Assembly: GCA_951812725.1 (NCBI GenBank)
Contig: OX638330.1
Location: 4,071,405 to 4,135,404 of the forward strand
DNA: 64,000 bases
Direction: 5' to 3'
Source of the DNA: an uncultured Caldilineaceae bacterium
GTDB taxonomy: Bacteria; Chloroflexota; Anaerolineae; Caldilineales; Caldilineaceae
Shown here: one piece after another, positions 1 to 9,263 of the stretch
How positions within the stretch are numbered: position 1 is the stretch's first letter
How the letters are laid out: every line of letters begins with the position of its first letter
Notes under the pieces: model-generated
The model's database searches: none
Told to the model about the DNA's origin: nothing
What the model saw: only the letters and a program-made list of their open reading frames with translations
Program-made: the position numbers and the translations under genes

Positions 1-1
1 C

Positions 2-697
2 GCGATGAACTCGCTCAACCCGGTGACGCCGATCCGCGAGCAGATAGCCGACGCGATCCTGGCCCACGAAAGCATCGGTCGCGTGGAACTTGAACAGCGC
101 ATCCTTGGCCTGCTGAACGATGTCGGGCTGCCGGAGCGGGTCATCGATATGTTCCCGCACGAGTTGAGCGGCGGTATGAAGCAGAGAGTCTGTATTGCGA
201 TGTCGATTGCGCTCAACCCGCATGTGATCATCGCGGACGAGCCGACCAGTGCGCTGGACGTGGTGGTGCAGCGGGTGGTGGCGCAGACGCTGCTGGAGGT
301 GAAGGAGCGGTTGGGCGTTTCGATGGTGATGATTGGCCACGACATGGGCTTGCAGGCCCAGCTTGTGGACCGCATCGCGGTCATGTATGCCGGCAATCTG
401 GTCGAGGTGGCGCCAGTGGAATCGGCGTTTGCAGAACCGCTGCACCCGTACACGCAGTTGCTGATTGAATCGATCCCATCGATAAAAGAGCGCAAGCCGC
501 TGAACGTGACAGAAGGGTTGACGCACGACTTGCGTGACCCGCCGCCCGGCTGCATTTTCCAATTTCGCTGCAAGCATGTAGAGCAGATCTGCCGCGAGCG
601 CCGGCCGGCGTTGGTGGAAAGAGACAAAGACCACCTCGCGGCCTGCTGGCTGTATGAGCCGGATCGCCATTCCCTAATCGAGCTGGAAGAGGCATGA
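2..697 (+). CDS. Di/oligopeptide ABC transporter ATP-binding protein, DppD-like (5' end outside window)
   Basis: ATPase subunit of a peptide/nickel-class ABC importer, acting on the cytoplasmic face of the membrane. The window opens at the Q-loop region (NSLNPV), so Walker A lies upstream and the gene is cut by the window edge, not broken. Visible are the signature LSGGMKQR, Walker B with D-loop (IIADEPTSALD), the H-loop (MIGHD) and the C-terminal oligopeptide-transporter extension (PLHPYTQLLIESIP, then a Cys-bearing segment around PPGCIF). It overlaps the next ATPase gene by 4 bases (ATGA), which indicates translational coupling. The substrate cannot be told from the ATPase; the permeases and binding protein should lie upstream. 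Confidence 0.93.
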   Translation, partial: AMNSLNPVTPIREQIADAILAHESIGRVELEQRILGLLNDVGLPERVIDMFPHELSGGMKQRVCIAMSIALNPHVIIADEPTSALDVVVQRVVAQTLLEVKERLGVSMVMIGHDMGLQAQLVDRIAVMYAGNLVEVAPVESAFAEPLHPYTQLLIESIPSIKERKPLNVTEGLTHDLRDPPPGCIFQFRCKHVEQICRERRPALVERDKDHLAACWLYEPDRHSLIELEEA

Positions 698-1710
698 CCG
701 AGACAGCAAGAGGGGAACCGCTTCTGCAGATCAAGGACGCCACAATGGAGTTTGGCGGCGGCTTTCTGAGTTCGCAGCCGCCGTTGGTGGCGCTGGACTC
801 TTTCAGCCTCGACCTGCATGAGTCTCCGGCGCAGATCACGACGATTGCTGGTGAGAGCGGCAGCGGAAAGACAACGCTCGCCAATCTTGTCCTGGGCTTT
901 ATCGCGCCGACGCGGGGGCAGATTCTCTACAAGGGTGCTGACGTCTCGCAGCTGGATCGCAAGCAGCGCCTGACCTACCGCCAGGAGGTCCAGGCAATTT
1001 TCCAGGATCCGTATGAGGTTTTCAACCCCTTCTTCCGCATCCAGCACACGTTCAACCTGGTCATGCGCCATTTCCCGTTGGCCCGCGACAAGGCTGAGAG
1101 GCGTGAACTGATCGAGGAAGCGCTCAATGTGGTCGGATTGCGCGGCGACGAGATCCTGGAGAAATATCCGCACCAGCTCAGCGGGGGACAGCGCCAGCGG
1201 ATAATGGTGGCGCGCGCATACCTGCTGCGGCCGCGGCTGATCGTGGCCGATGAGCCGGTTTCGGCGGTGGACGCTTCGCTGCGGGCCATGATCCTGGATA
1301 TCATGCTGCGCCTGCGGGACGAACACGGCATATCCTTCCTGTATATCACGCATGATCTGTCGACCGCCTACCAGATTGGCGACAATATGATCGTCCTGTT
1401 TCAGGGCATCACCGCGGAGACAGGGGATACCGGCCGGATCATTGAAAACCCGCAGCACCCCTACGTGCAGGAGTTGATCAACTCGATCCCGGTGCCGGAC
1501 CCGAAGATCAAGTGGGACACGAATATCAGATTGCCGGCGGAGGAGACGATGCGAACGCAGGGCGCGGAGGGGACGGCCAGCGGCTGCCGCTTCTACCAGC
1601 GCTGCCCGCACCGGATGGACATCTGCCTGGAAAAACAGCCGCCGCTCATCCCGGTTGAAAGCGACCATGCCGTGGCCTGTTATCTGTATGACGATGGAAA
1701 TGAGGAGTGA
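694..1710 (+). CDS. Di/oligopeptide ABC transporter ATP-binding protein, DppF-like
   Basis: Second ATPase of the same importer, 338 residues. Walker A is GESGSGKTT (about residues 54-62), the signature is LSGGQRQR, Walker B is LIVADEPVSAVD, the H-loop is ITHD, and the oligo_HPY-type C-terminus includes NPQHPYVQELINSIP and several Cys. Its start codon overlaps the stop of the upstream ATPase, so the pair is cotranslated, as usual for DppD/DppF. It is the last gene of that operon: a 114-base gap with no clear terminator follows before the phosphoglycerate mutase. Confidence 0.94.
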   Translation: MTETARGEPLLQIKDATMEFGGGFLSSQPPLVALDSFSLDLHESPAQITTIAGESGSGKTTLANLVLGFIAPTRGQILYKGADVSQLDRKQRLTYRQEVQAIFQDPYEVFNPFFRIQHTFNLVMRHFPLARDKAERRELIEEALNVVGLRGDEILEKYPHQLSGGQRQRIMVARAYLLRPRLIVADEPVSAVDASLRAMILDIMLRLRDEHGISFLYITHDLSTAYQIGDNMIVLFQGITAETGDTGRIIENPQHPYVQELINSIPVPDPKIKWDTNIRLPAEETMRTQGAEGTASGCRFYQRCPHRMDICLEKQPPLIPVESDHAVACYLYDDGNEE

Positions 1711-1824
1711 GTGAAGAGAAGTGAGAAGTGATAGAAAATTCGCCGCCTCCGCAGCGATTCCTCTCGGACCGCCCGCCTGCTCTTGCACACCGCCATACGA
1801 GCCTATAACAGAAGGAGTCAGACG

Positions 1825-3057
1825 ATGACGTCTCCATTTACCGACTTTGAGCTGATGCGTGACCTACAACAGGACGGCGGCAAGATCGTCCTACTGGTAA
1901 TGGATGGTTTGGGCGGGCTGCCGGCTTCGCTTGGAGGAAAGACCGAATTGGAGTCGGCACATACTCCCAATTTAGATGGGCTGGCCGTGTCCGGGTCCTT
2001 AGGGCTGAGCGTACCGATCAGGCCGGGCATCGAACCGGGAAGCGGGCCGGCACATTTGAGCCTGTTCGGGTACGATCCGGTGCGTTACATGATCGGGCGG
2101 GGGGTGCTGGAAGCTCTGGGGATTGGCTTTCCCCTGCAGGCCAGCGACGTGGCTGCGCGGGGTAATTTCGCGTCTGTCGACGGCGACGGGCTGATTACGG
2201 ACCGGCGGGCGGGGCGGATCCCCACGGAAGAGTGCGTGCGCCTGACGGCCAAGCTGAGGGAGGCGAGTGCCGGGCTGTTCGGGGATTGCGAAGTGTTTGT
2301 CGAGCCGGTGCAGGAGCACCGCTTCGTGTTTGTGCTGCGGGGCGAGGGGCTGGGAGGAAGTTTGACGGACACGGACCCGCTGGCGGTGGGGAAGAGGCCG
2401 TTGCCGGTGCAGGACGAGAGCGGGAGCGACGGGGGCGCGCGTACGGCCGAACTGGTGAATCACTGGGCGGCGCACGCGCGCAGTGTGCTGGCGGACGAGC
2501 CGCGGGCGAACAGCCTGAATTTGCGGGGCCTGGCGCAGGACCCGGGGCTGCCGCTCTTCCCGGATATCTTCGGGATGCGGGCGGGGGCGATCGCGGTCTA
2601 TCCGATGTATCGGGGCGTCGCCAGCCTGGTGGGGATGGAGCCGGTCGGGTTCGATGGGGATCGCCCGCGGCATGAGATCGACGCGCTGGTCGGTGCGTGG
2701 GACGAGTTCGATTTTTTCTTCATTCACGTCAAGAAGACGGACAGCTACGGTGAAGACGGCGACTTCGATGCCAAGGTGCACGAGATTGAGGCGGTGGACA
2801 CTGAGATTCCGCGTATTCTGGAGTTGGGCCCGGGTGCGCTGATCGTGACGGGGGATCACAGTACGCCGGCGGTGCTGCGCAGCCACAGCTGGCATCCGGT
2901 GCCGACGCTGCTGTGGAGCCCGCACGCGATGCCGGACGCGGCGCGGGGCTTCGGTGAAAGGGCCTGTGCTGGGGGTCAGTTGGGGCTCTGCCACGCGACG
3001 ACTTTGATCCCACAGGCGATGGCGCACGCGGGCCGGTTGAAGCGTTATGGGGCGTGA
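1825..3057 (+). CDS. apgM: 2,3-bisphosphoglycerate-independent phosphoglycerate mutase, archaeal type
   Basis: Interconverts 3- and 2-phosphoglycerate in glycolysis/gluconeogenesis, cytoplasmic, metal-dependent alkaline-phosphatase fold. The protein is 410 residues. Family landmarks are the first metal-binding strand (VLLVMDGLGGLP), SAHTPNLDGLA, the GPAHLSLFGYDP segment, the DxHxxK-like FIHVKKTDSYGEDGD segment and GDHSTP near the C-terminus. An in-frame start exists at 1783, but ATG 1825 is preferred because GAAGGAG (1811-1817) sits 7 bases upstream. It is a single gene between the importer and the sirtuin gene. Confidence 0.92.
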   Translation: MTSPFTDFELMRDLQQDGGKIVLLVMDGLGGLPASLGGKTELESAHTPNLDGLAVSGSLGLSVPIRPGIEPGSGPAHLSLFGYDPVRYMIGRGVLEALGIGFPLQASDVAARGNFASVDGDGLITDRRAGRIPTEECVRLTAKLREASAGLFGDCEVFVEPVQEHRFVFVLRGEGLGGSLTDTDPLAVGKRPLPVQDESGSDGGARTAELVNHWAAHARSVLADEPRANSLNLRGLAQDPGLPLFPDIFGMRAGAIAVYPMYRGVASLVGMEPVGFDGDRPRHEIDALVGAWDEFDFFFIHVKKTDSYGEDGDFDAKVHEIEAVDTEIPRILELGPGALIVTGDHSTPAVLRSHSWHPVPTLLWSPHAMPDAARGFGERACAGGQLGLCHATTLIPQAMAHAGRLKRYGA

Positions 3058-3125
3058 AAGGCAGGGGTCAGGGGTCAGGGGTTAGTGTCGCTGCAGGAGA
3101 CTGGGATTGAAAATACTGGGGTGGC

Positions 3126-3884
3126 ATGAGAAACGATATCGTTGAGGCCGCGCGTTATCTTTGTTCGGCTTCTGCGGTTGTGTGTCTGACCGGGGCTGGG
3201 GTGAGCGCGGAGTCGGGTGTGCCGACTTTTCGCGACGCGCAGACTGGATTGTGGAGCCGGTTCGACGCTGAGGAATTGGCGTCGCCGCAGGGCTTTGAAC
3301 GGGACCCGGGGCTGGTCTGGCGCTGGTACATGGGGCGGCTGGGTCAGCTGGAAGAGGCGGTGCCCAACCCCGGTCATACTGCGCTGGCGCAGCTTGAAGG
3401 AATATGCGAGCGGTTTCTGCTGGTGACGCAGAATGTGGACGACCTTCACGAGCAGGCGGGCAGTGTTGATGTCATTCATCTGCATGGCAGCCTGCTCGAT
3501 TTTCGATGTGTATCGTGCTCGGCGCCACATAATCTGACAGAGGAGCAGCGGCGAGCAGATTCGCCGCCCGCCTGCGGCGTTTGCGGGGACCTGGTGCGGC
3601 CGGATGTGGTCTGGTTTGGCGAGGGCCTGCCGTGGGAGGCGGTGGAGACGGCTGCAGAGGCGGCCCAGGCATGTGATCTGATGCTCGTGGTGGGCACGAG
3701 CGGGCTGGTGTATCCTGCGGCGCAGTTGCCGCTGATTGCCAAACAAGCGGGCGCTAAGGTGATTGACGTCAACCCGGAGCCGGGACCTGTCTCTTCGATT
3801 GCCGACTTGTTTCTGCAGGGGAAGAGCGGGGAGATACTGCCGGATCTGGCGCGTGCTGTGGCTGATTTGCAGGCTGGTGGCTGA
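3126..3884 (+). CDS. cobB: NAD-dependent protein deacylase, sirtuin (CobB-like)
   Basis: Removes acyl groups from lysines using NAD+, 252 residues, cytoplasmic. The NAD-binding motif GAGVSAESGVPTFR is at about residues 23-36, TQNVDDLHEQAG at 101-112, and the catalytic His of LHGSL is His120. Four zinc ligands are Cys128, Cys131, Cys150 and Cys153. The segment WRWYMGR places Tyr68 and Arg71 in the YxxR arrangement of class III sirtuins, which prefer acidic acyl groups (succinyl, malonyl); that specificity is inferred from the motif. It starts 68 bases after apgM; GGGGTGG lies just upstream of ATG 3126. Confidence 0.92.
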   Translation: MRNDIVEAARYLCSASAVVCLTGAGVSAESGVPTFRDAQTGLWSRFDAEELASPQGFERDPGLVWRWYMGRLGQLEEAVPNPGHTALAQLEGICERFLLVTQNVDDLHEQAGSVDVIHLHGSLLDFRCVSCSAPHNLTEEQRRADSPPACGVCGDLVRPDVVWFGEGLPWEAVETAAEAAQACDLMLVVGTSGLVYPAAQLPLIAKQAGAKVIDVNPEPGPVSSIADLFLQGKSGEILPDLARAVADLQAGG

Positions 3885-4003
3885 GTGTTCAGCCCCGCTT
3901 TGGAGATGCAGGCGTTGCCGGTGCATGGGCTGACGGGTGGCCAGTTGGCCGCAGCTTCGAAGATTTCCTTTGTTTTGAATAACGTATGTGCGAGGAGTGA
4001 CAG

Positions 4004-5224
4004 ATGGAGTTAATCGTTGCAGTGGTTGTTGGCTTGGTGGTAGGGGGCGCGGTTTGCTGGTTGGTGCGGGGGGCTCGCGCTAAGAGCCGTATGGCAAGGA
4101 TGGAAGCGGACTGGGTGAAGGAAAGGGTTGCGCTACGGGAAGAGAACGCTGGGCTGAAAGGTCAGTTGGAGCAACGAGACAGCGCCGAGAAGATCCTGGA
4201 GATGGCGAAGGAGCAGTTGAAAGAGAGTTTCCAGGCGACGGCCAGCCAGGCGTTGCAGGCCAATAACTCCCAGTTCATGGACTTGGCGCAGGAGAATCTG
4301 GGCAAGACGCTGGAGGCTGCCAAGGGCGATTTCAAGCAGCGCCATGAGCAGTTCGAAGCGCTGGTCAAGCCGCTCAGGGATAACTACGAAAAGCTCAACC
4401 CGCAGATCAGTTTGCTTGCGAAGCGGAGCGAAAGCATTGCCGAGGAGGCCACCAAACTGTCCAGCGCGCTAACTGATAACAGGCAGATAGGCAACTGGGG
4501 CGAGGTACAGCTGCGGCGGGTGGTCGAACTGGCCGGGATGCAGGCGTACTGCGACTTCGCGGAGCAGGTTGCGGGGACCGGCTCGCAGATCAGGCCCGAT
4601 CTTACTGTGCGGCTGCCGGAAGAGCGGACCGTGATCATTGATGCCAAGGCGTCGACAGCGGCCTATTTGGAGGCGCAGCAGGCGGGCGATGAGGCGGCGA
4701 GAGACAGTTCATTGAGACGGCGTGCAAGCGCCCTGAAAACGCAAGTGGACGACCTGGCGAAAAAGGAGTATGGAGCGAAGGTTGAAGGTTCGCTGGATTT
4801 TGTGGTGATGTTCGTGCCCGGCGATCAGTTTCTGTCGGCGGCGCTGAACGCCAACCCTGAGTTGATTGAGTACGCGATGCGCAAGCGGGTTGCTATCGCG
4901 ACGCCGGTGTCGCTGATCTCGCTTTTGTGGTCTGTCGCCAATGGCTGGCAGCGCCAGCGCATTGCCGAAGATGCTGAACGCATTTTGGAAGAGGGGCAGG
5001 AGTTGCACAAAAGGTTGATGACGTTTATGGATCACTTCAAGGATGTGGGCACCAGGCTCAATCGGGCGGTTGAAACTTTCAACAAGTCTGTAGGGTCCTA
5101 CGATAGCCGAGTCTTGCCGCAGGGGCGCCGGTTCGCCGAGATGGTTACCGACAAGAAGGAAGAATTGCCGCAGCCCCTTCAAATTGAGAATCGCGCCCGA
5201 ATCTCGAGTTACGCTGGGGAGTAG
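4004..5224 (+). CDS. rmuC: DNA recombination protein RmuC homolog
   Basis: Membrane-anchored nuclease-fold protein that in E. coli limits recombination at inverted repeats; the exact activity is not settled. It has 406 residues. Residues 1-22 form a single transmembrane segment (LIVAVVVGLVVGGAVCWLV), then a charged coiled coil to about residue 150, then the RmuC domain with the conserved NWGEVQLRRVVELAGM and DAKAS segments and FVPGDQFLSAAL. Its length fits the family. GAGGAG lies 8 bases before ATG 4004. The next gene follows after 40 bases and may be cotranscribed. Confidence 0.9.
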   Translation: MELIVAVVVGLVVGGAVCWLVRGARAKSRMARMEADWVKERVALREENAGLKGQLEQRDSAEKILEMAKEQLKESFQATASQALQANNSQFMDLAQENLGKTLEAAKGDFKQRHEQFEALVKPLRDNYEKLNPQISLLAKRSESIAEEATKLSSALTDNRQIGNWGEVQLRRVVELAGMQAYCDFAEQVAGTGSQIRPDLTVRLPEERTVIIDAKASTAAYLEAQQAGDEAARDSSLRRRASALKTQVDDLAKKEYGAKVEGSLDFVVMFVPGDQFLSAALNANPELIEYAMRKRVAIATPVSLISLLWSVANGWQRQRIAEDAERILEEGQELHKRLMTFMDHFKDVGTRLNRAVETFNKSVGSYDSRVLPQGRRFAEMVTDKKEELPQPLQIENRARISSYAGE

Positions 5225-5264
5225 GTTTGGCGCCTGGGTTGGAGGACGACGCAGGGAGGATGCC

Positions 5265-5861
5265 GTGTCAGAGAGCAGGTTAAAGCTGGAAACGGAAATC
5301 GCCTGTGCCCTGGAGGAGCTTGAGGCGGCGAAGCGGAAGTTGGTGAGGCTGCGGCGCAAGTTGCCGCCTGAATCTGTGAGGGATTACGAACTGAAGAACG
5401 CCTACGGTGCGGTCAGGCTTTCGGAGATGTTCGGCGACAAGGACGATCTCATTCTGATTCACAACATGGGGACCGGCTGCTCGAACTGCACGATGTGGGC
5501 TGACGAGTTCAACGGCGTGTACCAGCATTTGCAGAGCAGGGCGGCGTTTGTGGTGGTGTCGCCTGACGGTCCTGAAGTGCAGGAGGTGTTTGCGAAGAAG
5601 CGGGGCTGGCGGTTTCCGATATACTCGGCGGAGGGGACGACGTTTGTTGAGGATATGGGCTTCCGGTGGGAAGAGGAGCCGTTTCTGTCCGGATACCAGC
5701 CAGGGGTTTCGGCCTTTCGCAAGAACGCAGACGGCTCGATCGTGCGGGTAGCGAAGGACTCGTTTGGCCCGGGCGATCTGTACTGCGGCGTGTGGCATTT
5801 GTTCGATCTGCTGCCGGACGGCGCGGCCGGGTGGGACCCGCTATTTGAGTATTCCTCTTAA
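5265..5861 (+). CDS. DUF899-family thioredoxin-like protein
   Basis: A 198-residue protein of the DUF899 group, a thioredoxin-fold family of unknown physiological role. A short N-terminal helix rich in Lys/Arg/Glu is followed by the family core: LSEMFGDKDDLILIHNMG, then TGCSNC as the candidate redox CxxC site, WADEFNGVYQHL, and a C-terminal CGVWHLFDLLP block. GTG 5265 is chosen because GGGAGGA (5254-5260) lies directly upstream. The longer frame back to 5184 would overlap rmuC and lacks a ribosome site. Likely in one operon with rmuC. A disulfide reductase or peroxidase-like role is possible but unproven. Confidence 0.8.
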   Translation: MSESRLKLETEIACALEELEAAKRKLVRLRRKLPPESVRDYELKNAYGAVRLSEMFGDKDDLILIHNMGTGCSNCTMWADEFNGVYQHLQSRAAFVVVSPDGPEVQEVFAKKRGWRFPIYSAEGTTFVEDMGFRWEEEPFLSGYQPGVSAFRKNADGSIVRVAKDSFGPGDLYCGVWHLFDLLPDGAAGWDPLFEYSS

Positions 5862-6534
5862 GACGACTTAGTCAGGGCTTTGGGCCGGACAGACGAACGC
5901 CTCCCCGCGTCCCAGGCAGGAAAAAAGCTTGTGGCGGACGAAATCTCCTCTCGCCCCAGGCACTTTGAAAGCGCTCGCAACAGAGGCGGTTGTCAAAACC
6001 GGCCTAAGCGAGCTGCCACCGCACGCATAGAATTCGTAACTACTAAGCCATATACAGTGCCTATCTTGACCGGCCCATTATCGCTGCCGCCATTCAGGCA
6101 ATTTGACTGCGTATTCGGTTGACGGCAGCCTGGTTGGTGGAGCGGCACTGCTGGAATGCGCACACAAGGTCGGTGAGCGATGGTTTTGGAGGGGGGCGTT
6201 GCGGGGGCGCAGCCCCTGCACAAGGGAGGGCGCTTGCGCCCGACCGCCCATATGAGAGTAGAGAGGTGTGAGAGCACCTTTGCTCGCCTCACTCAGGGTT
6301 GCGAATCAGTTGTGGCCGCGTAGTTTCCAGCATGCAAATTTTGATACAATTGCCAGGATCAGGAAACCTCTTGTCGCGCTGAGACGTACAGTGGGCAGGC
6401 GGGCCTCCCTTGTTGTCGTAATCGGGCCGCCGGGGAACCGTTCAGACTGCTGCACACGACCAGGATTGCTTCTCCTTCCACATGACATGTTTGGTGTACA
6501 GACGGAGGAGACGATAGCGACAAGGAGGGTAACG
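5862..6534. other. Intergenic region, no gene seen apart from a structured repeat
   Basis: This gap of 673 bases holds no reading frame with coding character. Its central part (6138-6256) is copy A of a dispersed structured repeat found twice more in the window. The final 15 bases carry the strong ribosome site AAGGAGGG of the VWA lipoprotein gene. Confidence 0.6.
6138..6256. repeat. Dispersed structured repeat, copy A
   Basis: About 119 bases, matched at 21385-21500 and 48928-49036. It contains two hairpins. The first, centred on GGGGC-GCA-GCCCC, extends to an 8-bp stem with one G-T pair. The second, at 6228-6241, is GGGCGC-TT-GCGCCC. It ends in the shared motif GACCGCCCATAT. No open frame is conserved among the copies, so this looks like a REP- or MITE-type non-coding element. 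Confidence 0.75.
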
Positions 6535-8256
6535 ATGCTACGTAGTGCCGACATAGCGAACGGAGAAAAACCAGTGGCCCGCGTACGGGGTCTGGCCATA
6601 TTTGCAGGAGCGGACGGGCCTATTTTGGCGCCATTCGCCAGATCCTGGCGGAGGGTGAATAGAATTCTGCCTCTGGGACTGTTGATGCTGATCCTGGCCG
6701 GGTGTGCTGGTGTGGCGCCGGCTGAGAGCGCGGAACAGGCACCGAGCTCAAGCCGGCGGGCTTCGGGCGGCCAGTTGGCGATGCAATCCGCCTCTTCGAG
6801 CTCCGGCTCCGCCATTGCGCATCGCCCCTCTCCTGATTCCGGGCGCGGTAACCGGCGCGGCCGCCAGCCGGAGGCGCAACTGCCGCCGGTGGTTCCTACC
6901 AGTCTCGAAACAACTTCTACCTTTGGCCTCGACGCAGACGACGCTTCCTGGCGCCGCTCGCTCGCGCTTGCTCGCCAGGGCTTCGTTCTCGAACCGGATG
7001 ACATACGCGTTGAAGAGTGGCTCAACGCGCTGCGTTGGGATTATCCCCGACCTGAAGGCGAGGAAACATTCCATCTCGATCTGACTGTAACGACCGATCC
7101 GCTTGACCCGGACTCCTGGCTGGCGTTAATGGGACTCAGTGCAGCGGCGCCGGCGGACATACCTACCAGACGCCACGTCTCGGTGGTGCTGGATGCTTCG
7201 GGCTCGATGGAAGAGGACGAAAAGCTGGACACGGCGCGCACGCTCGTCGAGGCGTTGATCAAGCGCCTGTCGGCGGAGGATCGGATTTCGCTTGTCCAGT
7301 TTTCGCAGGTTGTTCTGGGCGAGTATACAGTTCGGCAGGCGGCCCCCGACGATCCGGCGCTGGCCGAATCGCTGCGCGGTTTCCGCCCTAACGGGAGCAC
7401 GAATGCCGAGGCCGGCCTGCGCAAGGGCTATGAACTGGCGCTGGAAGGGCGGCGAGAGGACCCTGAGGCGCTGCATTACGTCTTTTTCATCAGCGACGGT
7501 GTAGCCAACGTGGGCGATACGCGCGCAGAGTCGATCATTGAATCTCTGGGCGGGCAGCGGGCTGAGGCCAATCCGATCCGCCTGGTCGCGGTGGGTGTGG
7601 GCATCGGGAACTACAATGACGACCTGCTGGAGCAGGTGAGCAACGACGGCGACGGGTGGTACCGGTATGTTTATTCGCCGGAAGAGGCGCAGGGACTGCT
7701 GGCGGCGGACTCGTTTGCACAGCTTTTCAGCCCGGCGGCGGATGAAGCACGGGCGCAGGTGTCCTGGGACGCCGAGACGGTCGAGGAGTGGCGGCTGGTC
7801 GGTTATCTCAACCGGGCGGCTGCGAATGCGTCGTTCGAGGATGATGAAGAGGATTTTGCCGAGTTGCACGTGGGCCAGGAGAACACGGTGGTGTACCGGC
7901 TGAAACCGCACGGCGACGCGGCGGGGGCGCTGGGCAGGCTGGCCTTGCGCTGGCATCATCCGGGGAGCGGTGAGCCGCAGACGCAGGAGTGGACGCTTGC
8001 TGCGGACGCGCTAACACCGTGGGAGGATGTTGCGCCGATTCGCCGGCTGGCTCTGCTGGTGGCGCTGGCGGGCGAGAATTCGGCTGAGCGCCTGGAGGAC
8101 GCGCAGGGGCGGCGGGGAATGATTGAACAGGAATTCACGTCGCTGGGCGATATTGTCGAGACGCGGCAGGGGCAGGAGTTTGGTGAGATTCTGGTTGCGT
8201 CTTTGCCCGAGCCGCCGGCCTGGTTTGAGCAGGGTGAGTCGACGCGGGGTGAGTGA
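6535..8256 (+). CDS. VWA-domain lipoprotein
   Basis: Predicted cell-surface lipoprotein, 573 residues, with a von Willebrand factor A domain that binds ligands through a metal ion. After a long basic N-region comes a hydrophobic stretch and lipobox LAGC with Cys57 as lipidation site. A low-complexity Ser/Arg linker follows, then the VWA domain (about 213-395) with the MIDAS motif DASGS near residue 219, then a C-terminal beta-rich region as in YfbK-like VWA proteins. ATG 6535 is chosen for its AAGGAGGG site 5 bases upstream; the frame is open back to 6268 without support. The ligand and partner are unknown. Confidence 0.85.
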   Translation: MLRSADIANGEKPVARVRGLAIFAGADGPILAPFARSWRRVNRILPLGLLMLILAGCAGVAPAESAEQAPSSSRRASGGQLAMQSASSSSGSAIAHRPSPDSGRGNRRGRQPEAQLPPVVPTSLETTSTFGLDADDASWRRSLALARQGFVLEPDDIRVEEWLNALRWDYPRPEGEETFHLDLTVTTDPLDPDSWLALMGLSAAAPADIPTRRHVSVVLDASGSMEEDEKLDTARTLVEALIKRLSAEDRISLVQFSQVVLGEYTVRQAAPDDPALAESLRGFRPNGSTNAEAGLRKGYELALEGRREDPEALHYVFFISDGVANVGDTRAESIIESLGGQRAEANPIRLVAVGVGIGNYNDDLLEQVSNDGDGWYRYVYSPEEAQGLLAADSFAQLFSPAADEARAQVSWDAETVEEWRLVGYLNRAAANASFEDDEEDFAELHVGQENTVVYRLKPHGDAAGALGRLALRWHHPGSGEPQTQEWTLAADALTPWEDVAPIRRLALLVALAGENSAERLEDAQGRRGMIEQEFTSLGDIVETRQGQEFGEILVASLPEPPAWFEQGESTRGE

Positions 8257-8580
8257 GGCGAAATTCGCTTCTAAGTTCGAATGTAATAATAGCCGTCGAA
8301 GGGCGCCCTTTCCCGATTCAGGCAGACTCACAAGGTTTTGTCCTGGTTGGGTGCAACTGCCCTGGGGTGAGTGAGGGTTGGCCTGCTCAGGACAAAGTGA
8401 TAAGCTCAGGTTACGCCATTGGGGCAAAAAAGATGCACAGGGTTTCGGTGGAAAGTCCGATTCCAAGTCCAGAAGTTGGACATTCATGTTTCACCACCTG
8501 CCATGATTGCACTCTCTTCGTCAACAACGGCGTTACCTGAGGATCGAGCTGAAGGACGACCTGTTTAGATCGGAGTAGGC
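8257..8580. other. Intergenic, nothing recognised
   Basis: These 324 bases between the VWA gene and a decayed gene show no plausible coding frame, no clear terminator and no match to the dispersed repeats. Confidence 0.4.
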
Positions 8581-8900
8581 GAAGAGAGTACACAGATTGT
8601 ACTGGAAGTGCCGGATGACGTTTATGATCCGGTTGAAGGGCTGGTCGTGACCACAAAACGCGACGTCGCGGAGGTACAATTGGATACCATAGCCCGTACG
8701 TTTTCGCCATTTCCGGTTGGCCCGAACAGGTCTATAATGAATAGGAAAGTATAGACATTTCAGGCGTTACACGCAGATCTGGTTATGACCAATTTGGTCA
8801 ATTCGCGGCGATTTGCGAGGACATATTGGTCGATCACGATCGTGATCCTGTTACGCTCCTGGAACGAGTATTTGAGCGGTATCCTGGTCAAGTGGTTTAG
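8581..8900 (+). pseudogene. Decayed short gene, frameshifted and missing its middle
   Basis: Two coding-like segments lie in different frames. The first (8581-8754) begins STQIVLEVPDDVYD, continues KRDVAEVQLDTIARTF and ends at a TAG. The second (8766-8900) contains QFAAICEDILVDHDRDPVTLLERVFERYPGQ in three short blocks and ends at TAG 8898. Read together they look like the start and end of one small protein whose centre was lost. The VLEVPDDVYD start resembles the N-terminus of small antitoxin-like proteins in related genomes, but the family is not firmly identified. Confidence 0.5.
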
Positions 8901-9178
8901 CGCAGAACAGTCGAATCCGTTCCCAAGCTGAGACGCCAAGAATTCGCTGCGTGCATTCCTCTAAACAGTTCCCCGCTCGGACTTTTGTGGCAATTCCCCC
9001 AATAATATAATACATCCTCTGAATCCCCGGTCAGACCGGCAGGCGCGGCGGATTTCCGCGTTGTCCGGGTAATCTACAGTAATCCAGGTCGTGCATACGG
9101 TACGAAAATTGTACTGACCCGCCGATGGCCGGACGGGGAATCTCTTGCAAATTCCAGTTATTCATTGTTTCGCCAATG

Positions 9179-9187
9179 TGCTATGAT
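9179..9187 (+). promoter_or_regulatory. Extended -10 promoter candidate for the caspase-like gene
   Basis: TGCTATGAT fits the extended -10 form TGnTATAAT and lies 76 bases before ATG 9264. No convincing -35 is seen. The rest of 8901-9263 has no gene. Confidence 0.35.
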
Positions 9188-9263
9188 CGCTCTATTTCCC
9201 ATAAACAGTCCGCTCTCATTTCGCGAAGTGATAGCGCATTTCACTTGTCTATAAGGATTGCGA

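Noticed and set aside
1999..3027. 342-codon open frame on the minus strand
   Set aside because: It is antisense to apgM, with Arg/Pro/His-rich composition and no family features.
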